This document shows positions 1 through 9,300 of a stretch of 42,448 bases of DNA, piece by piece. The position numbers and the translations under genes are program-made. Origin of the DNA: Demequinaceae bacterium (GTDB lineage: Bacteria; Actinomycetota; Actinomycetes; Actinomycetales; Demequinaceae); the NCBI GenBank assembly GCA_017882825.1, contig JADGOS010000003.1:1-42448 (forward strand), in the 5' to 3' direction. Numbering within the stretch: the first letter of the stretch is position 1; every line of letters starts with the position of its first letter. The notes beneath the pieces were generated by a model, which was not told the origin of the DNA, ran no database searches, and saw only the letters and a list, made by a program, of their open reading frames with translations.

Positions 1-101
1 TCGTCCCTGACCGCGCGTCCCCATTCCTCGTCGTGATACCGCTCCATGGCGGCGTCTCCCGTGCCGAAGCATCGTTCGCTCGCCGACTTCACCTTGCTCA
101 T
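1..101 (-). CDS. tag: DNA-3-methyladenine glycosylase I, N-terminal fragment (runs off the left edge)
   Basis: Minus-strand translation from ATG at 101: MSKVKSASERCFGTGDAAMERYHDEEWGRAVRD; matches the TAG N-terminus with Zn-ligand Cys and YHDEEWG. Not in the ORF track because it is truncated. Confidence 0.75.
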   Translation of the reverse strand, partial: MSKVKSASERCFGTGDAAMERYHDEEWGRAVRD

Positions 102-220
102 GGGCCCAGTGTGGGCCGGGGGTCCGACGGTGTCGAGCGGCGTGCGGGGCTCCCGGGAGGGAGGTGGGAAACGGACGACCTTGGGGCACAGGTTGGCTCA
201 CCAGCCCCGGGAGGCTAGCC

Positions 221-1123
221 TTGGCAACCGAGATGACCATCCGCGATCTGCTCCGGGCGCCAGCGCCGACCTTGTCCTTTGAACTCTTCCCTCCGCGCGA
301 CGATCACGCGCAAGAAGCGCTCTGGGAGACGATGGCGCGCCTTGCCGAGGCCCGGCCCGACTTCGCCTCGATCACCTATGGCGCCAGCGGTACCACCCGG
401 CGATCGAGCAGGGAGGTGGTAAGGCGCCTCGCGGACGCGCACACGATTCGCCCCCTCGCGCACCTCACCTGCGTCGACCAGTCGCGCGACGAGATCACCG
501 CGGTCATCGAGGAGTTCCTCGCCGAGGGCGTGCGCGACTTCCTCGCGCTGCGCGGTGACCCTCCCGTTGGGCAACCGGACTGGCGCCCCCACCCGGATGG
601 CCTCCTCTACGCGCATCAACTCGTCGCCCACATTCGCCACGTCGTGGGCGCGCGAGGAATCGCCGAGGGCGAGTACTCCATCGGGGTCGCGGCCTTCCCG
701 GCAGCCCACGCAGAGGAGCGGTGGCGCCAGCAGGGCCTCGACGTGCTCCTCGCCAAGCAGGATGCTGGCGCGGAGTTCGCCGTCACCCAGGTCTTCTATG
801 AGGCCGCGCACTGGGAGGTGCTCGCCGCCGACGCCCTCGCCGCCGGGATCACGATCCCCATCCTTCCCGGGATCATTCCGCTGCTCAGCACCGGCCGCGC
901 CGCGCGTCTGGAGCAGCTCACGGGGGTGAGCGTGCCGGAGTCCGTCCTCCGCGCGCTTGCGGCGGAGGACGACGCCGGAGCGGCTCGGGCGGCCGGGATC
1001 ACGCACGCGGCGGCGCTCGCGCGGGATCTGGTATCCGCGGGCGCCCCGGGCATTCACGTCTACACGTTCAACCGGCACGAGGCGGCGCTCGACCTGGCCG
1101 CGGCGGCGGGGCTGGCGCGCTAG
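221..1123 (+). CDS. metF: Methylenetetrahydrofolate reductase [NAD(P)H]
   Basis: ORF 164..1123; FELFPPRDD, SITYGASG, HLTCVD, ALRGDPP, AKQDAGAEFAVTQVFY motifs. TTG at 221 preceded by GGGAGG is a likely start; ATG at 233 is the alternative. Confidence 0.93.
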   Translation: MATEMTIRDLLRAPAPTLSFELFPPRDDHAQEALWETMARLAEARPDFASITYGASGTTRRSSREVVRRLADAHTIRPLAHLTCVDQSRDEITAVIEEFLAEGVRDFLALRGDPPVGQPDWRPHPDGLLYAHQLVAHIRHVVGARGIAEGEYSIGVAAFPAAHAEERWRQQGLDVLLAKQDAGAEFAVTQVFYEAAHWEVLAADALAAGITIPILPGIIPLLSTGRAARLEQLTGVSVPESVLRALAAEDDAGAARAAGITHAAALARDLVSAGAPGIHVYTFNRHEAALDLAAAAGLAR

Positions 1124-1180
1124 TCGGGCCCAGGAGCGAGCGGTGCCGAGGAGGCAGCGGGGCGCAGCAGTTGGCGGGGC

Positions 1181-1603
1181 CTAAGCCTTCCTGAGGACCA
1201 CGGGGGTTCCCGCTTCGATCGTGCGGCTTACCGTGCAGGTCGTGTCGTGGGAGGCCTTCAGGGCGGCGCCGACGCGGTCGCGCGCCTTGTCCCCGTCCTC
1301 GCCCGCAGGGAACTCCAGGTGGAACGTGACCGTCATGTCGCGAAGGATGTTGCCGTCGTCCCCCTTCTCCTGGGTCGCCTGGGAGACGACGTCGAAGCGG
1401 AGCGGCTCGGCGCGCCGGGAGGTCATGTAGTCCACGTCGATTCCCGAGCACCCCGCGACCGCTACGAGCAAGAGCTCGACGGCGGAGAAGCCGTCCTCAG
1501 TCTCCGGTCCGAACCGGAGCGTCCCGCCCCTGGGGTTCGACGCGATGTACACGCCCTTGGACTCGCGGGTGAGGGTCACCTGGCGCTTCGAGGTCTCGGT
1601 CAT
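1181..1603 (-). CDS. OsmC family protein
   Basis: 140 aa; GPETEDGFSAVELLLVAVAGCSGIDV...C-T-CTVSRTIEAGTPV pattern of OsmC/YhfA-like proteins. Confidence 0.85.
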   Translation of the reverse strand: MTETSKRQVTLTRESKGVYIASNPRGGTLRFGPETEDGFSAVELLLVAVAGCSGIDVDYMTSRRAEPLRFDVVSQATQEKGDDGNILRDMTVTFHLEFPAGEDGDKARDRVGAALKASHDTTCTVSRTIEAGTPVVLRKA

Positions 1604-1810
1604 GGGGCGATCCTTTCACGGGGGTCCCTGCCCAACGTCAACGGCGCCGAGTGAGACGCAATTCCGGGGGTTCGGCGCGCGCGGTGGCCGTCATCCCGCA
1701 CGTTCGTCGATAGAAACTGCTCGCGGTAGACTCCTAGGCACCTCATTGGCGAGCCATCGCCATATGCGCACAGGCGAGCCCGCCGCGCACCCACGATCGT
1801 TGGAAGACAC

Positions 1811-4129
1811 ATGAGCCCTCAGACGAACAGCACCGCGCCCGCCTTCCCCGGCGGCACCATCCTCGGCTACCCGCGCATCGGCCGTAACCGCGAACTCAAG
1901 AAGGCGCTGGAGTCCTTCTGGAAGGGCGCGACCACCGCGGCGGACCTGGAGACCGCCGCGCGCGACCTTCGCCTCGCGAACCTCGAGCGCATGGCGGAAC
2001 TCGGCCTCGGCCGCGGCGACTCGTCCATCCCCTCGAACTTCTCGTTCTACGACCACATGCTCGACGCCTCCGTCGCCTTCGGCTGCGTTCCTTCGCGCTT
2101 CAAGGAGTTCGAGAGCGAGCACGGCGGCTATGACCTCGCCGGGTACTCGACCATCGCCCGCGGCCAGGGTGACAAGGCGCCGCTCGAGATGACGAAGTGG
2201 TTCGATTCGAACTACCACTTCCTCGTTCCCGAGATCGGCCCCGAGACGACCTTCGAACTCGGCTCGATCCGTTGGATCGACGAGTTTGTCGAGGCGCGCG
2301 ACGCTGGCTTCTTCACGCGTCCGGTCGTCACCGGTCCGCTCACGTTCCTCTACCTGGCCAAGCCCTCCGACGAGGCGCCCCGCGGATTCCGCCCCATCGA
2401 TCGCCTCGCGGACCTTCTTCCGGTCTACGCGAAACTCCTGGGCGAGTTCAAGATCGCGGGAGCGCAATGGGTGCAGATCGATGAGCCGATCCTCGTCGCC
2501 GACATCGACGTTCCTCGCGCGGACGTGCTTGCGGCGGCCAAGACCGCCTACGACGCGATCGCCGGGGTGACGGAACGCCCCGCGATCCTCGTCGCCGCGC
2601 CGTATGCCTCGCTCGACGACGCCCTTCCCGTCCTCGCCGCGACCGGCGTTGAGGCCATCTCGCTCGATCTCGTCCGCGGCACCGTGCCCGCGGGCGTGAG
2701 CCTCGCAGGCAAGACCGTCGTCGCGGGAGTGGTCGACGGGCACAACATCTGGCGCACGGACCTCGATGCCGCGCTGGCGAAGGCGGCCGCGTGCGAGGCC
2801 CTCGGCGGCACCGTCGCCGTGTCCACCTCGACGTCCCTGCTCCACGTCCCGCACACGACGGCGGGCGAGGAGCATCTGGGCGAGATTCTCCCGTGGCTCG
2901 CGTTTGCCGACCAGAAGGTCGCCGAGATTGCGACGCTCGCCAAGGCGCGCGCCGAGGGCGAAGCCGCCGTTTCCGACGCGCTGGCCGCGGCCCGAGCGGC
3001 GCTCGCCTCGCGCGCGGCCAACGCCGGCACGCACGTCGCTGCGGTGCGCGAGGCCCTCGCCGCCGTGACGCCCGCCGACTACGACCGCGCGAGCGCCTAC
3101 CCGACGCGCGACGCGGTCCAGGCCGAGCGCTTCCACCTTCCCGCCCTCGCCACCACCACCATCGGCTCCTTCCCGCAGACCGCCGAGATTCGCAAGGCCC
3201 GCGCCGCCCTCGGGGCCGGCGAGATCACTCAGGCCGCCTACGAGGACGCGATGAAGGCCGAGATCGCCGCCGTGATCACGCTTCAGGAGGGTCTGGGGCT
3301 CGATGTCCTTGTCCATGGCGAGGCCGAGCGCAACGACATGGTCCAGTACTTCGCGGAACTCCTGGGTGGTTTCGCCGTCACGAAGAACGGCTGGGTACAG
3401 TCCTACGGCTCGCGCTGCACGCGCCCGTCGATCCTTTGGGGCGACGTCTCCCGCCCGGAGCCGATGACGGTCAAGTGGGCGACCTACGCGCAGTCCCTGA
3501 GCGACAAGCCCGTCAAGGGAATGCTCACCGGCCCGGTAACGATCCTCGCGTGGTCGTTCGTCCGCGACGACCAGCCACTCGGCGACACCGCGCGCCAGGT
3601 CGGCCTGGCGTTGCGTCACGAGATCGCGGACCTCGAGGCCGCAGGGATCGGCATCATCCAGGTTGACGAGCCCGCGCTCCGCGAGCTCCTTCCCCTGAAG
3701 AAGCGCGATCAGGCGGCGTACCTCGACTGGTCGGTCGGCGCCTTCCGCCTGGCCACCTCCGGTGCGGGGAACGCGACCCAGATCCACACCCACCTGTGCT
3801 ACTCGGAATTCGGCGAGATCATCGACGCGATCGACGGCCTGGGCGCGGACGTGACCTCCATCGAGGCCGCGCGGTCCCGCATGGAGGTTCTTCCCGCGAT
3901 CAAGGCGCACGGCTTCGAGCGGGGCATCGGCCCGGGCGTCTGGGACATCCACTCGCCGCGCGTGCCCTCGACGCAGGAGATCGCCGAACTGCTGATTGAG
4001 GCGCTCTCCTCCATCCCCGGGAAGCAACTGTGGGTCAACCCGGACTGTGGGCTCAAGACTCGCGGCTACGAGGAGACCATGGCGTCGCTTAAGAACATGA
4101 TGGCGGCGACGAAGGTGGCGCGCGGCTAG
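1811..4129 (+). CDS. metE: 5-methyltetrahydropteroyltriglutamate--homocysteine S-methyltransferase (cobalamin-independent)
   Basis: 772 aa; GYPRIGRNRELKKALESFWKG N-terminus, HGEAERNDMVQYFAE, IHTHLCYSEF, WVNPDCGLKTRGYEE C-terminal Zn motif. Confidence 0.97.
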   Translation: MSPQTNSTAPAFPGGTILGYPRIGRNRELKKALESFWKGATTAADLETAARDLRLANLERMAELGLGRGDSSIPSNFSFYDHMLDASVAFGCVPSRFKEFESEHGGYDLAGYSTIARGQGDKAPLEMTKWFDSNYHFLVPEIGPETTFELGSIRWIDEFVEARDAGFFTRPVVTGPLTFLYLAKPSDEAPRGFRPIDRLADLLPVYAKLLGEFKIAGAQWVQIDEPILVADIDVPRADVLAAAKTAYDAIAGVTERPAILVAAPYASLDDALPVLAATGVEAISLDLVRGTVPAGVSLAGKTVVAGVVDGHNIWRTDLDAALAKAAACEALGGTVAVSTSTSLLHVPHTTAGEEHLGEILPWLAFADQKVAEIATLAKARAEGEAAVSDALAAARAALASRAANAGTHVAAVREALAAVTPADYDRASAYPTRDAVQAERFHLPALATTTIGSFPQTAEIRKARAALGAGEITQAAYEDAMKAEIAAVITLQEGLGLDVLVHGEAERNDMVQYFAELLGGFAVTKNGWVQSYGSRCTRPSILWGDVSRPEPMTVKWATYAQSLSDKPVKGMLTGPVTILAWSFVRDDQPLGDTARQVGLALRHEIADLEAAGIGIIQVDEPALRELLPLKKRDQAAYLDWSVGAFRLATSGAGNATQIHTHLCYSEFGEIIDAIDGLGADVTSIEAARSRMEVLPAIKAHGFERGIGPGVWDIHSPRVPSTQEIAELLIEALSSIPGKQLWVNPDCGLKTRGYEETMASLKNMMAATKVARG

Positions 4130-4611
4130 AGCCGGAGCTCCCAGAAGCCCACATCAATCCAGCGGTCGAACTTGCGCCCGATCTCGCTGAACGTGCCGAC
4201 GCGCGTGAAGCCGAGCGATTCGTGGAGGCCGACGCTGGCCTCGTTGGGAAGGGCGATCCCGCCGACGACGAGGTGGGTTCCGCTGGCGCGCAGCCGCGAG
4301 ACGAGCTCCCCGTAGAGCGCGGAGCCGATCCCGCGACGCGTCGCGCCCGGGGCGAGGTACACCGTGGCCTCCGCCGAGTGCGCGTACGCGGCGCGGTCCC
4401 TGAACTGGCTCGCGTAGGCGTAGCCGCGCACCTCGCCCGCCTCGTCCCAGACGAGCCACGGGTAGCCGGCTGACTGGACCTTCGCGATTCGCGCGCGCAT
4501 GTCGTCGTCGCCGAGCGCGTCCACCTCGAACGTGATGACGGTGCGCTCGATGTAGTGGTTGTAGATCGCGACGACCGCGCCCGCGTCTGCCGGGGACGCG
4601 TCTCTGATCAT
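4126..4611 (-). CDS. GNAT family N-acetyltransferase
   Basis: 161 aa from ATG at 4611: MIRDASPADAGAVVAIYNHYIERTVITFEV...GIGSALYGELVSRL; phosphinothricin-acetyltransferase-like. Confidence 0.85.
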   Translation of the reverse strand: MIRDASPADAGAVVAIYNHYIERTVITFEVDALGDDDMRARIAKVQSAGYPWLVWDEAGEVRGYAYASQFRDRAAYAHSAEATVYLAPGATRRGIGSALYGELVSRLRASGTHLVVGGIALPNEASVGLHESLGFTRVGTFSEIGRKFDRWIDVGFWELRL

Positions 4612-4646
4612 CTCCCCATTGTGCCGGAGCGTGGCGCCCGTAGCCG

Positions 4647-5915
4647 TCACTTCGTGGCGGAGGGGACAGTCGCCTCGCCGACCTCCTCGTAGCGCCGGGT
4701 CGACCTGAGGTATGGCCAGGCGAGGAGGGCGACGACCGCGGAGGCAGTCCCGGCGATGGCCGTGACCACGAAGCCGGCGCTCGCTCCGTGGCGCTCGACA
4801 AGGTAGCCCGCGAGCCACGCGCCAGACGCGATTCCCATGTCGATGCCGGTTCGCGTCCACGTCATGCCCTCGGTCAGGTGGTTGCGCGGCACCAGGGCCT
4901 GCACCATGCCGTCGCCCACCGCCATCGTCGGCGCCACCACAAGACCCGTGAAGAACATCAGGAGGGCGAGCACAAGCAGGTTGGGCGCGAGTCCGAAGGT
5001 CGCGGCGCCTATGCCGGTGAGGACGACGCCCCAGACGAGTCGCGACGCGAGCGAGTGGCGCCACACCCTGGCGCCGTACACGAGGCCCCCGATGAGCGAA
5101 CCGAGCGCGAAGAGCGCGAGCACGACGCCGGAGATTGACTTGTGCCCCAACTCGTCCGCGAACGCGACGGTGGAGATGTCCACGGAGGCGAAGAGGGCGC
5201 CCTGTGCCGCGAAGATGAGGGTGGTGATCAGGACTGCGGGTACGGAGACAAGCATGTGCGTCCCGAGGCGGGGGCGGCGGAGGAGGCGCCTGCGCTCGCT
5301 CGGAGTCGGGGTCCTCCTGCCCAACGTGAGCGGCTCCGTTTCGCGAAGCGTGAGAAACGCGTACCCTCCCACCGCCAGGGCGACGGTAGAGACCCCGAGG
5401 CCGGCCCAACTCGCCACCTGGGTCGCGAGGACGGTCGTCATGGCGGGACCGGCGATGAAGAGCATTTCGTCGAGCGACGACTCGAGGGAGAACGCCGTGT
5501 TCAGGGCGTCGTCGTCGCGAACGAGGTGGACCCAGCGGGAGCGCGTGTACGTGGAGATGCTGCCGCTCGCCGCGAAGAGGGGCGCGCACGCCATGAGCGC
5601 CCATTCCGGCTGGTGGGTGAGTGCCGCCGCGACCATGGCGACGCGGCCCACGACCGCGATGCCGAAGCCCCAGCGTAGCGTCGCGGCCTGTCCGAACCTG
5701 TCGACGAGGCGCCCGACGACGGGCGCGAGGAGCGCCCATGAGATCGCGACGACGGCGACGACGCGGCCCGCGACCGCGTACGAGCCGTACTCAATCTGCA
5801 CCATGAGGAGGATGCCGAGTTCGGTCATCGCCATCTGTGCGCGGGCAATCAGTCCCCACAACGTGAAGGCCTTCGCGCCGGGAATCGCAAGAATCGAGCG
5901 GTACGGGGCGAACAC
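4647..5915 (-). CDS. MFS transporter
   Basis: 422 aa, ~12 hydrophobic segments, GRLVDRFGQ loop motif; paralogous to 39400..40641. Confidence 0.85.
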   Translation of the reverse strand: MFAPYRSILAIPGAKAFTLWGLIARAQMAMTELGILLMVQIEYGSYAVAGRVVAVVAISWALLAPVVGRLVDRFGQAATLRWGFGIAVVGRVAMVAAALTHQPEWALMACAPLFAASGSISTYTRSRWVHLVRDDDALNTAFSLESSLDEMLFIAGPAMTTVLATQVASWAGLGVSTVALAVGGYAFLTLRETEPLTLGRRTPTPSERRRLLRRPRLGTHMLVSVPAVLITTLIFAAQGALFASVDISTVAFADELGHKSISGVVLALFALGSLIGGLVYGARVWRHSLASRLVWGVVLTGIGAATFGLAPNLLVLALLMFFTGLVVAPTMAVGDGMVQALVPRNHLTEGMTWTRTGIDMGIASGAWLAGYLVERHGASAGFVVTAIAGTASAVVALLAWPYLRSTRRYEEVGEATVPSATK

Positions 5916-6055
5916 GGAGGACCTCGGGTTTCGACGCTACGCGCGCATGGCACGTCTGTCACACCACCCGCGCGATGTGACCGGCGCACCGCCCACCGGG
6001 CGATACGCCCATGGTGCCATACCGGTTGACCGCCCAGGAGCGGGCGATGGTCCTG

Positions 6056-6087
6056 GGAGAAGGTGATCGACGGAGAAGGTGATCGAC
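6056..6087. repeat. Perfect 16-bp tandem duplication GGAGAAGGTGATCGAC x2
   Basis: Copies at 6056-6071 and 6072-6087, read directly. Confidence 0.9.
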
Positions 6088-6135
6088 GCCCCGCGGGAGG
6101 CGGATGGGGGGGAGCCTCACCGCGGGGCGTCGATC
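6081..6135 (-). terminator. Long stem-loop downstream of the DUF11 gene
   Basis: GATCGACGCCCCGCGG (6081-6096) pairs with CCGCGGGGCGTCGATC (6120-6135); stem extends by GAGGC/GCCTC with a bulged A. Confidence 0.6.
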
Positions 6136-6219
6136 TCGTCGCGCGAGAGGGGGTCTGCGCGCGACGGTCGTGGCTTTCGCCACGGACTGAACGGGGCTCT
6201 CCCCTGCCCCACAATCGAG

Positions 6220-6240
6220 GGGCGCGTCGTGGACGCGCCC
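6220..6240 (-). terminator. Second stem-loop in the 3' intergenic region of the DUF11 gene
   Basis: GGGCGCGTC-GTG-GACGCGCCC, 9-bp perfect stem, 3-nt loop. Confidence 0.4.
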
Positions 6241-6319
6241 GGCCTTCAGTCAAAAGTGTAGGTGACGCCACGCGTAGGTCAATGCGAGAACGCGGGAATT
6301 GCCTCGGCATGCGGCGGAC

Positions 6320-9300
6320 CTAAACCTCTTCGTACAGGCCGCGCCGCCTCCGGACGACGGCTATCAGGCCGACGCCGAGGGTAAGCGCGATGATGGCGGC
6401 CATGAGCTCGTACTGAAGGCCCATGGCCCCGGAAGCTGCAAGTTCAAGGTCGGTGAGCGTCACCGCGACCGGGGCATCGTCACTCTCGCTGAAGACTCCC
6501 GCGGAAAGGTCCTCGGGATCCGTCCATCGGACCTCGGCGACGTTCAGGATGGTGCCGGGCGTCGTGGAGGGATTCACCGTCGCGACGATGGTGATGTCGG
6601 GCGTCGTCCGGCCTCGCTCTAGGGTCCCATCAAGGACGCACGTGACCGTGCCGCCGTATCCGTCGGCGTCCCGTCCCGTGAGCGTGCAGGGGTCTGTCCA
6701 ATCGGGAACCGTCGGGTCGGATGACAGCCCAATGCTGATGGAGTCGACGCGGAGGGATGAGGGGATCGGATCGACGAGGGTCACGTTGCCGGTCGCCCCG
6801 TAGGAGAGGCTCTCGACATTGATCGTGTAGGTGACCTGCTTGCCGCGCTGGACGATGCCAGGCGACGAGGACTTGTGCACCGTGAGCACCGGAGCGGTCG
6901 TGGAGTCGTCGGTGTTGTTCGAGGGGTTGGGATCGGGCGTGTCCGAGCCGACGGTCGCGGTGTTCAGAATCGCGGCGGTTACGGTCGAGTCCGCCTGGAC
7001 GTCGAACTCGAACCACGAGGAGCCGCCGAGGGCCAGGGTGCCCCCGTTGGAGTCGAGCGTGCACGTGATGGCGCTGACGCCGGTGCTCAGGCACGTCCAG
7101 GTATCACCGCTGGCCGACGTGATGTTGCCGAGCGCGTCGTCGAACGTCAGGCCACCGGGCAGGGCGTCATCGACGACGACGTTGAGCGCGTCCGACGGCC
7201 CGGCGTTCGCGACTTCGATGCGGAACCGGCCGGTCCCGTTCGCGGGGATGTCTACCGAGACCGTGGTCTTGGTCAGTGACAAGTCCGCGCTGGTTAACAC
7301 CGGGTCCGACGTGGCGGCCCTGTCGTTGGTCGGGTCGGGGTCAAAGGGGTAGTCCACGATGGTCGCGGTGTTGGTGACGTCGGCGATCGTCGTAGGCAGG
7401 ATGGTGGCGTTTACCACGAGCGTGTCGCTCCAGTCATCGACCCCCAGAGTCGTGCCCGTCCAGGTGCAGACGAACTCTCTGGCCGCCGTCACGGGCTCGC
7501 AGGTCCAATCGGTGCCGCTCGTGGTGGCGTTGAGCCAGTCCACGGTTGTGGGAAGGGTGTCGGTCACGACGATGGGGGGGACCGCCACGGAGGGTCCGTG
7601 GTTCCTCGCGCGTAGGTTCCACGTGATCGTCTCGCCCGCCGTGAAGTCGGTACCTACCGAGGATTTGGTCAGTTCCAGGTCCGCGACGACGGCGGTCGAG
7701 GCGGGATCGCGATCGCGGTTGTTGTCCGTGTCGGGATCGAAGGTCTTGGCGGAGACCGTCGCCACGTTTTCGAAGTCCGTCGCGTCAACAACGTCGGCGG
7801 GGATGGTGACGTTGACGGTGATGATGGGCAGCGCGTCGCTCGGATCGAGCGGCCCGGCGTGGGTGAAGACGACTTGGCCCGGGGTGGACGTGTCGTCGGT
7901 CCACCCGGCCCCCGTGAAGCCCACGTAGGTCGCGTCGGCGGGAAGCGTGTCGACCACGACGATCGGGCCGACGGCCGGATCGGAAGACGCGCTGTTGGTG
8001 ACGGCCAGGGTCCACGAGAAACTCGAACCCGCAGTCGGGTCGAGGGCGGGGTTGTGGGCCTTGTCGATCAGGAGGTCGGCCTTGTCGATGTGAACGATCG
8101 CGAAGGTGCTGGCCGAATACACCCCAAGCAGGTTCTTGGGCGAGCCGGAGACGTCATAGACCGTCACCGTCGCATCGTTGCGGTAGTCCACGGCCTCACC
8201 CGTGTTCGCGCCGGTCCAGGTTGCTGATGCGTCGGGGTGCGCGGTGTACACGATCGTGAAGTGCGCCGTCGGAACCAGGGTGGGCAGTCCAGACCACGTC
8301 AGGTCCTGACCCGAGATCGCGGGGTCGGCCACCGCGCCACCGTTGACGGTCGTGGAACCCGTGTCGTAGGTCCAATTGTCCGGCAGGGTGTCGACGACCT
8401 GCCCGTTCAGGGCGTTGCTCGTCCCGCTGTTCGTGACCACGATGGTGAAGATCTTCGCTTCGCCGATGTACGCGGGTCCGGCGGTCGGCGTCTTGGTGAT
8501 CACCGGGTTCGGGAACTCCGGGGTGACGACGGCATCGGCCGTCGGGCCAGGAGGCGTCGTCGGGTACGAACGGACCGCGTCGTCGTCAAATCCCGGGGTC
8601 AGGAGCGGGTGCGAGGTGTAGCCCGTCACGGTCGCCACATTCGTCAGACTCGACGCGTCGAGGTACTCAGACGACGCGAGCGAGGCGCTGTAGGTGAAGG
8701 TGTGCGTGGCGTTCACGGCAAGTGTCGACAGGCTCCACGAGATGGTTCCCCCCCCGGTTGTCGCGCTCCTCCCCGAGATCGTGCCCCCATCCGAGATGCT
8801 CAGGGGGTTGACGATCACATTGGTCGGAATGACGTCGGTGACCGTGATGTCGTAGGCGGGGCTGGCGTTCGTGAGGGCGTTCGTCACCCCCACGCCATAG
8901 GTGAAGACCTCGCCCGGGGCGACGGTGTCGGAGTCGAGGCCGTTCACCAGTTTGGCGATTGTGAGACTCGGTTGGATCACGGTGAGTGTCGCTGTCGCGT
9001 CCGAGGTCGTGGCGCCGGGCGTGTAGTTGGCGCTCGTCGGGGCGGGGCCGACGGGGTCGATGATCGCCCACCTCATGGTGGCGGTATTCACCATCGCGCG
9101 GCCGCTGATGTTCACGGGGTCGTCAAGCATCGTCCCGGTGTACGTGAGCGTGACGGTCCGGGCGTAGGTCCGCGACACGATGTCGCCGAGGTACCACCCA
9201 TTTAGCGTTCCGCTGGGGGTCAATGTTGTTCCGCCAGCGGGGAGATCGCCGAGGCAAGAGAGCGCAGCCCCGTAGGTGCAGTCGACGCTGACTCCCGAGA

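Noticed and set aside
1604-1810. Possible cobalamin or SAM riboswitch before metE
   Set aside because: No recognisable B12-box or SAM riboswitch core; region too short and unstructured by eye.
1691-4027. 778-aa ORF antisense to metE
   Set aside because: Shadow ORF of a highly conserved gene.
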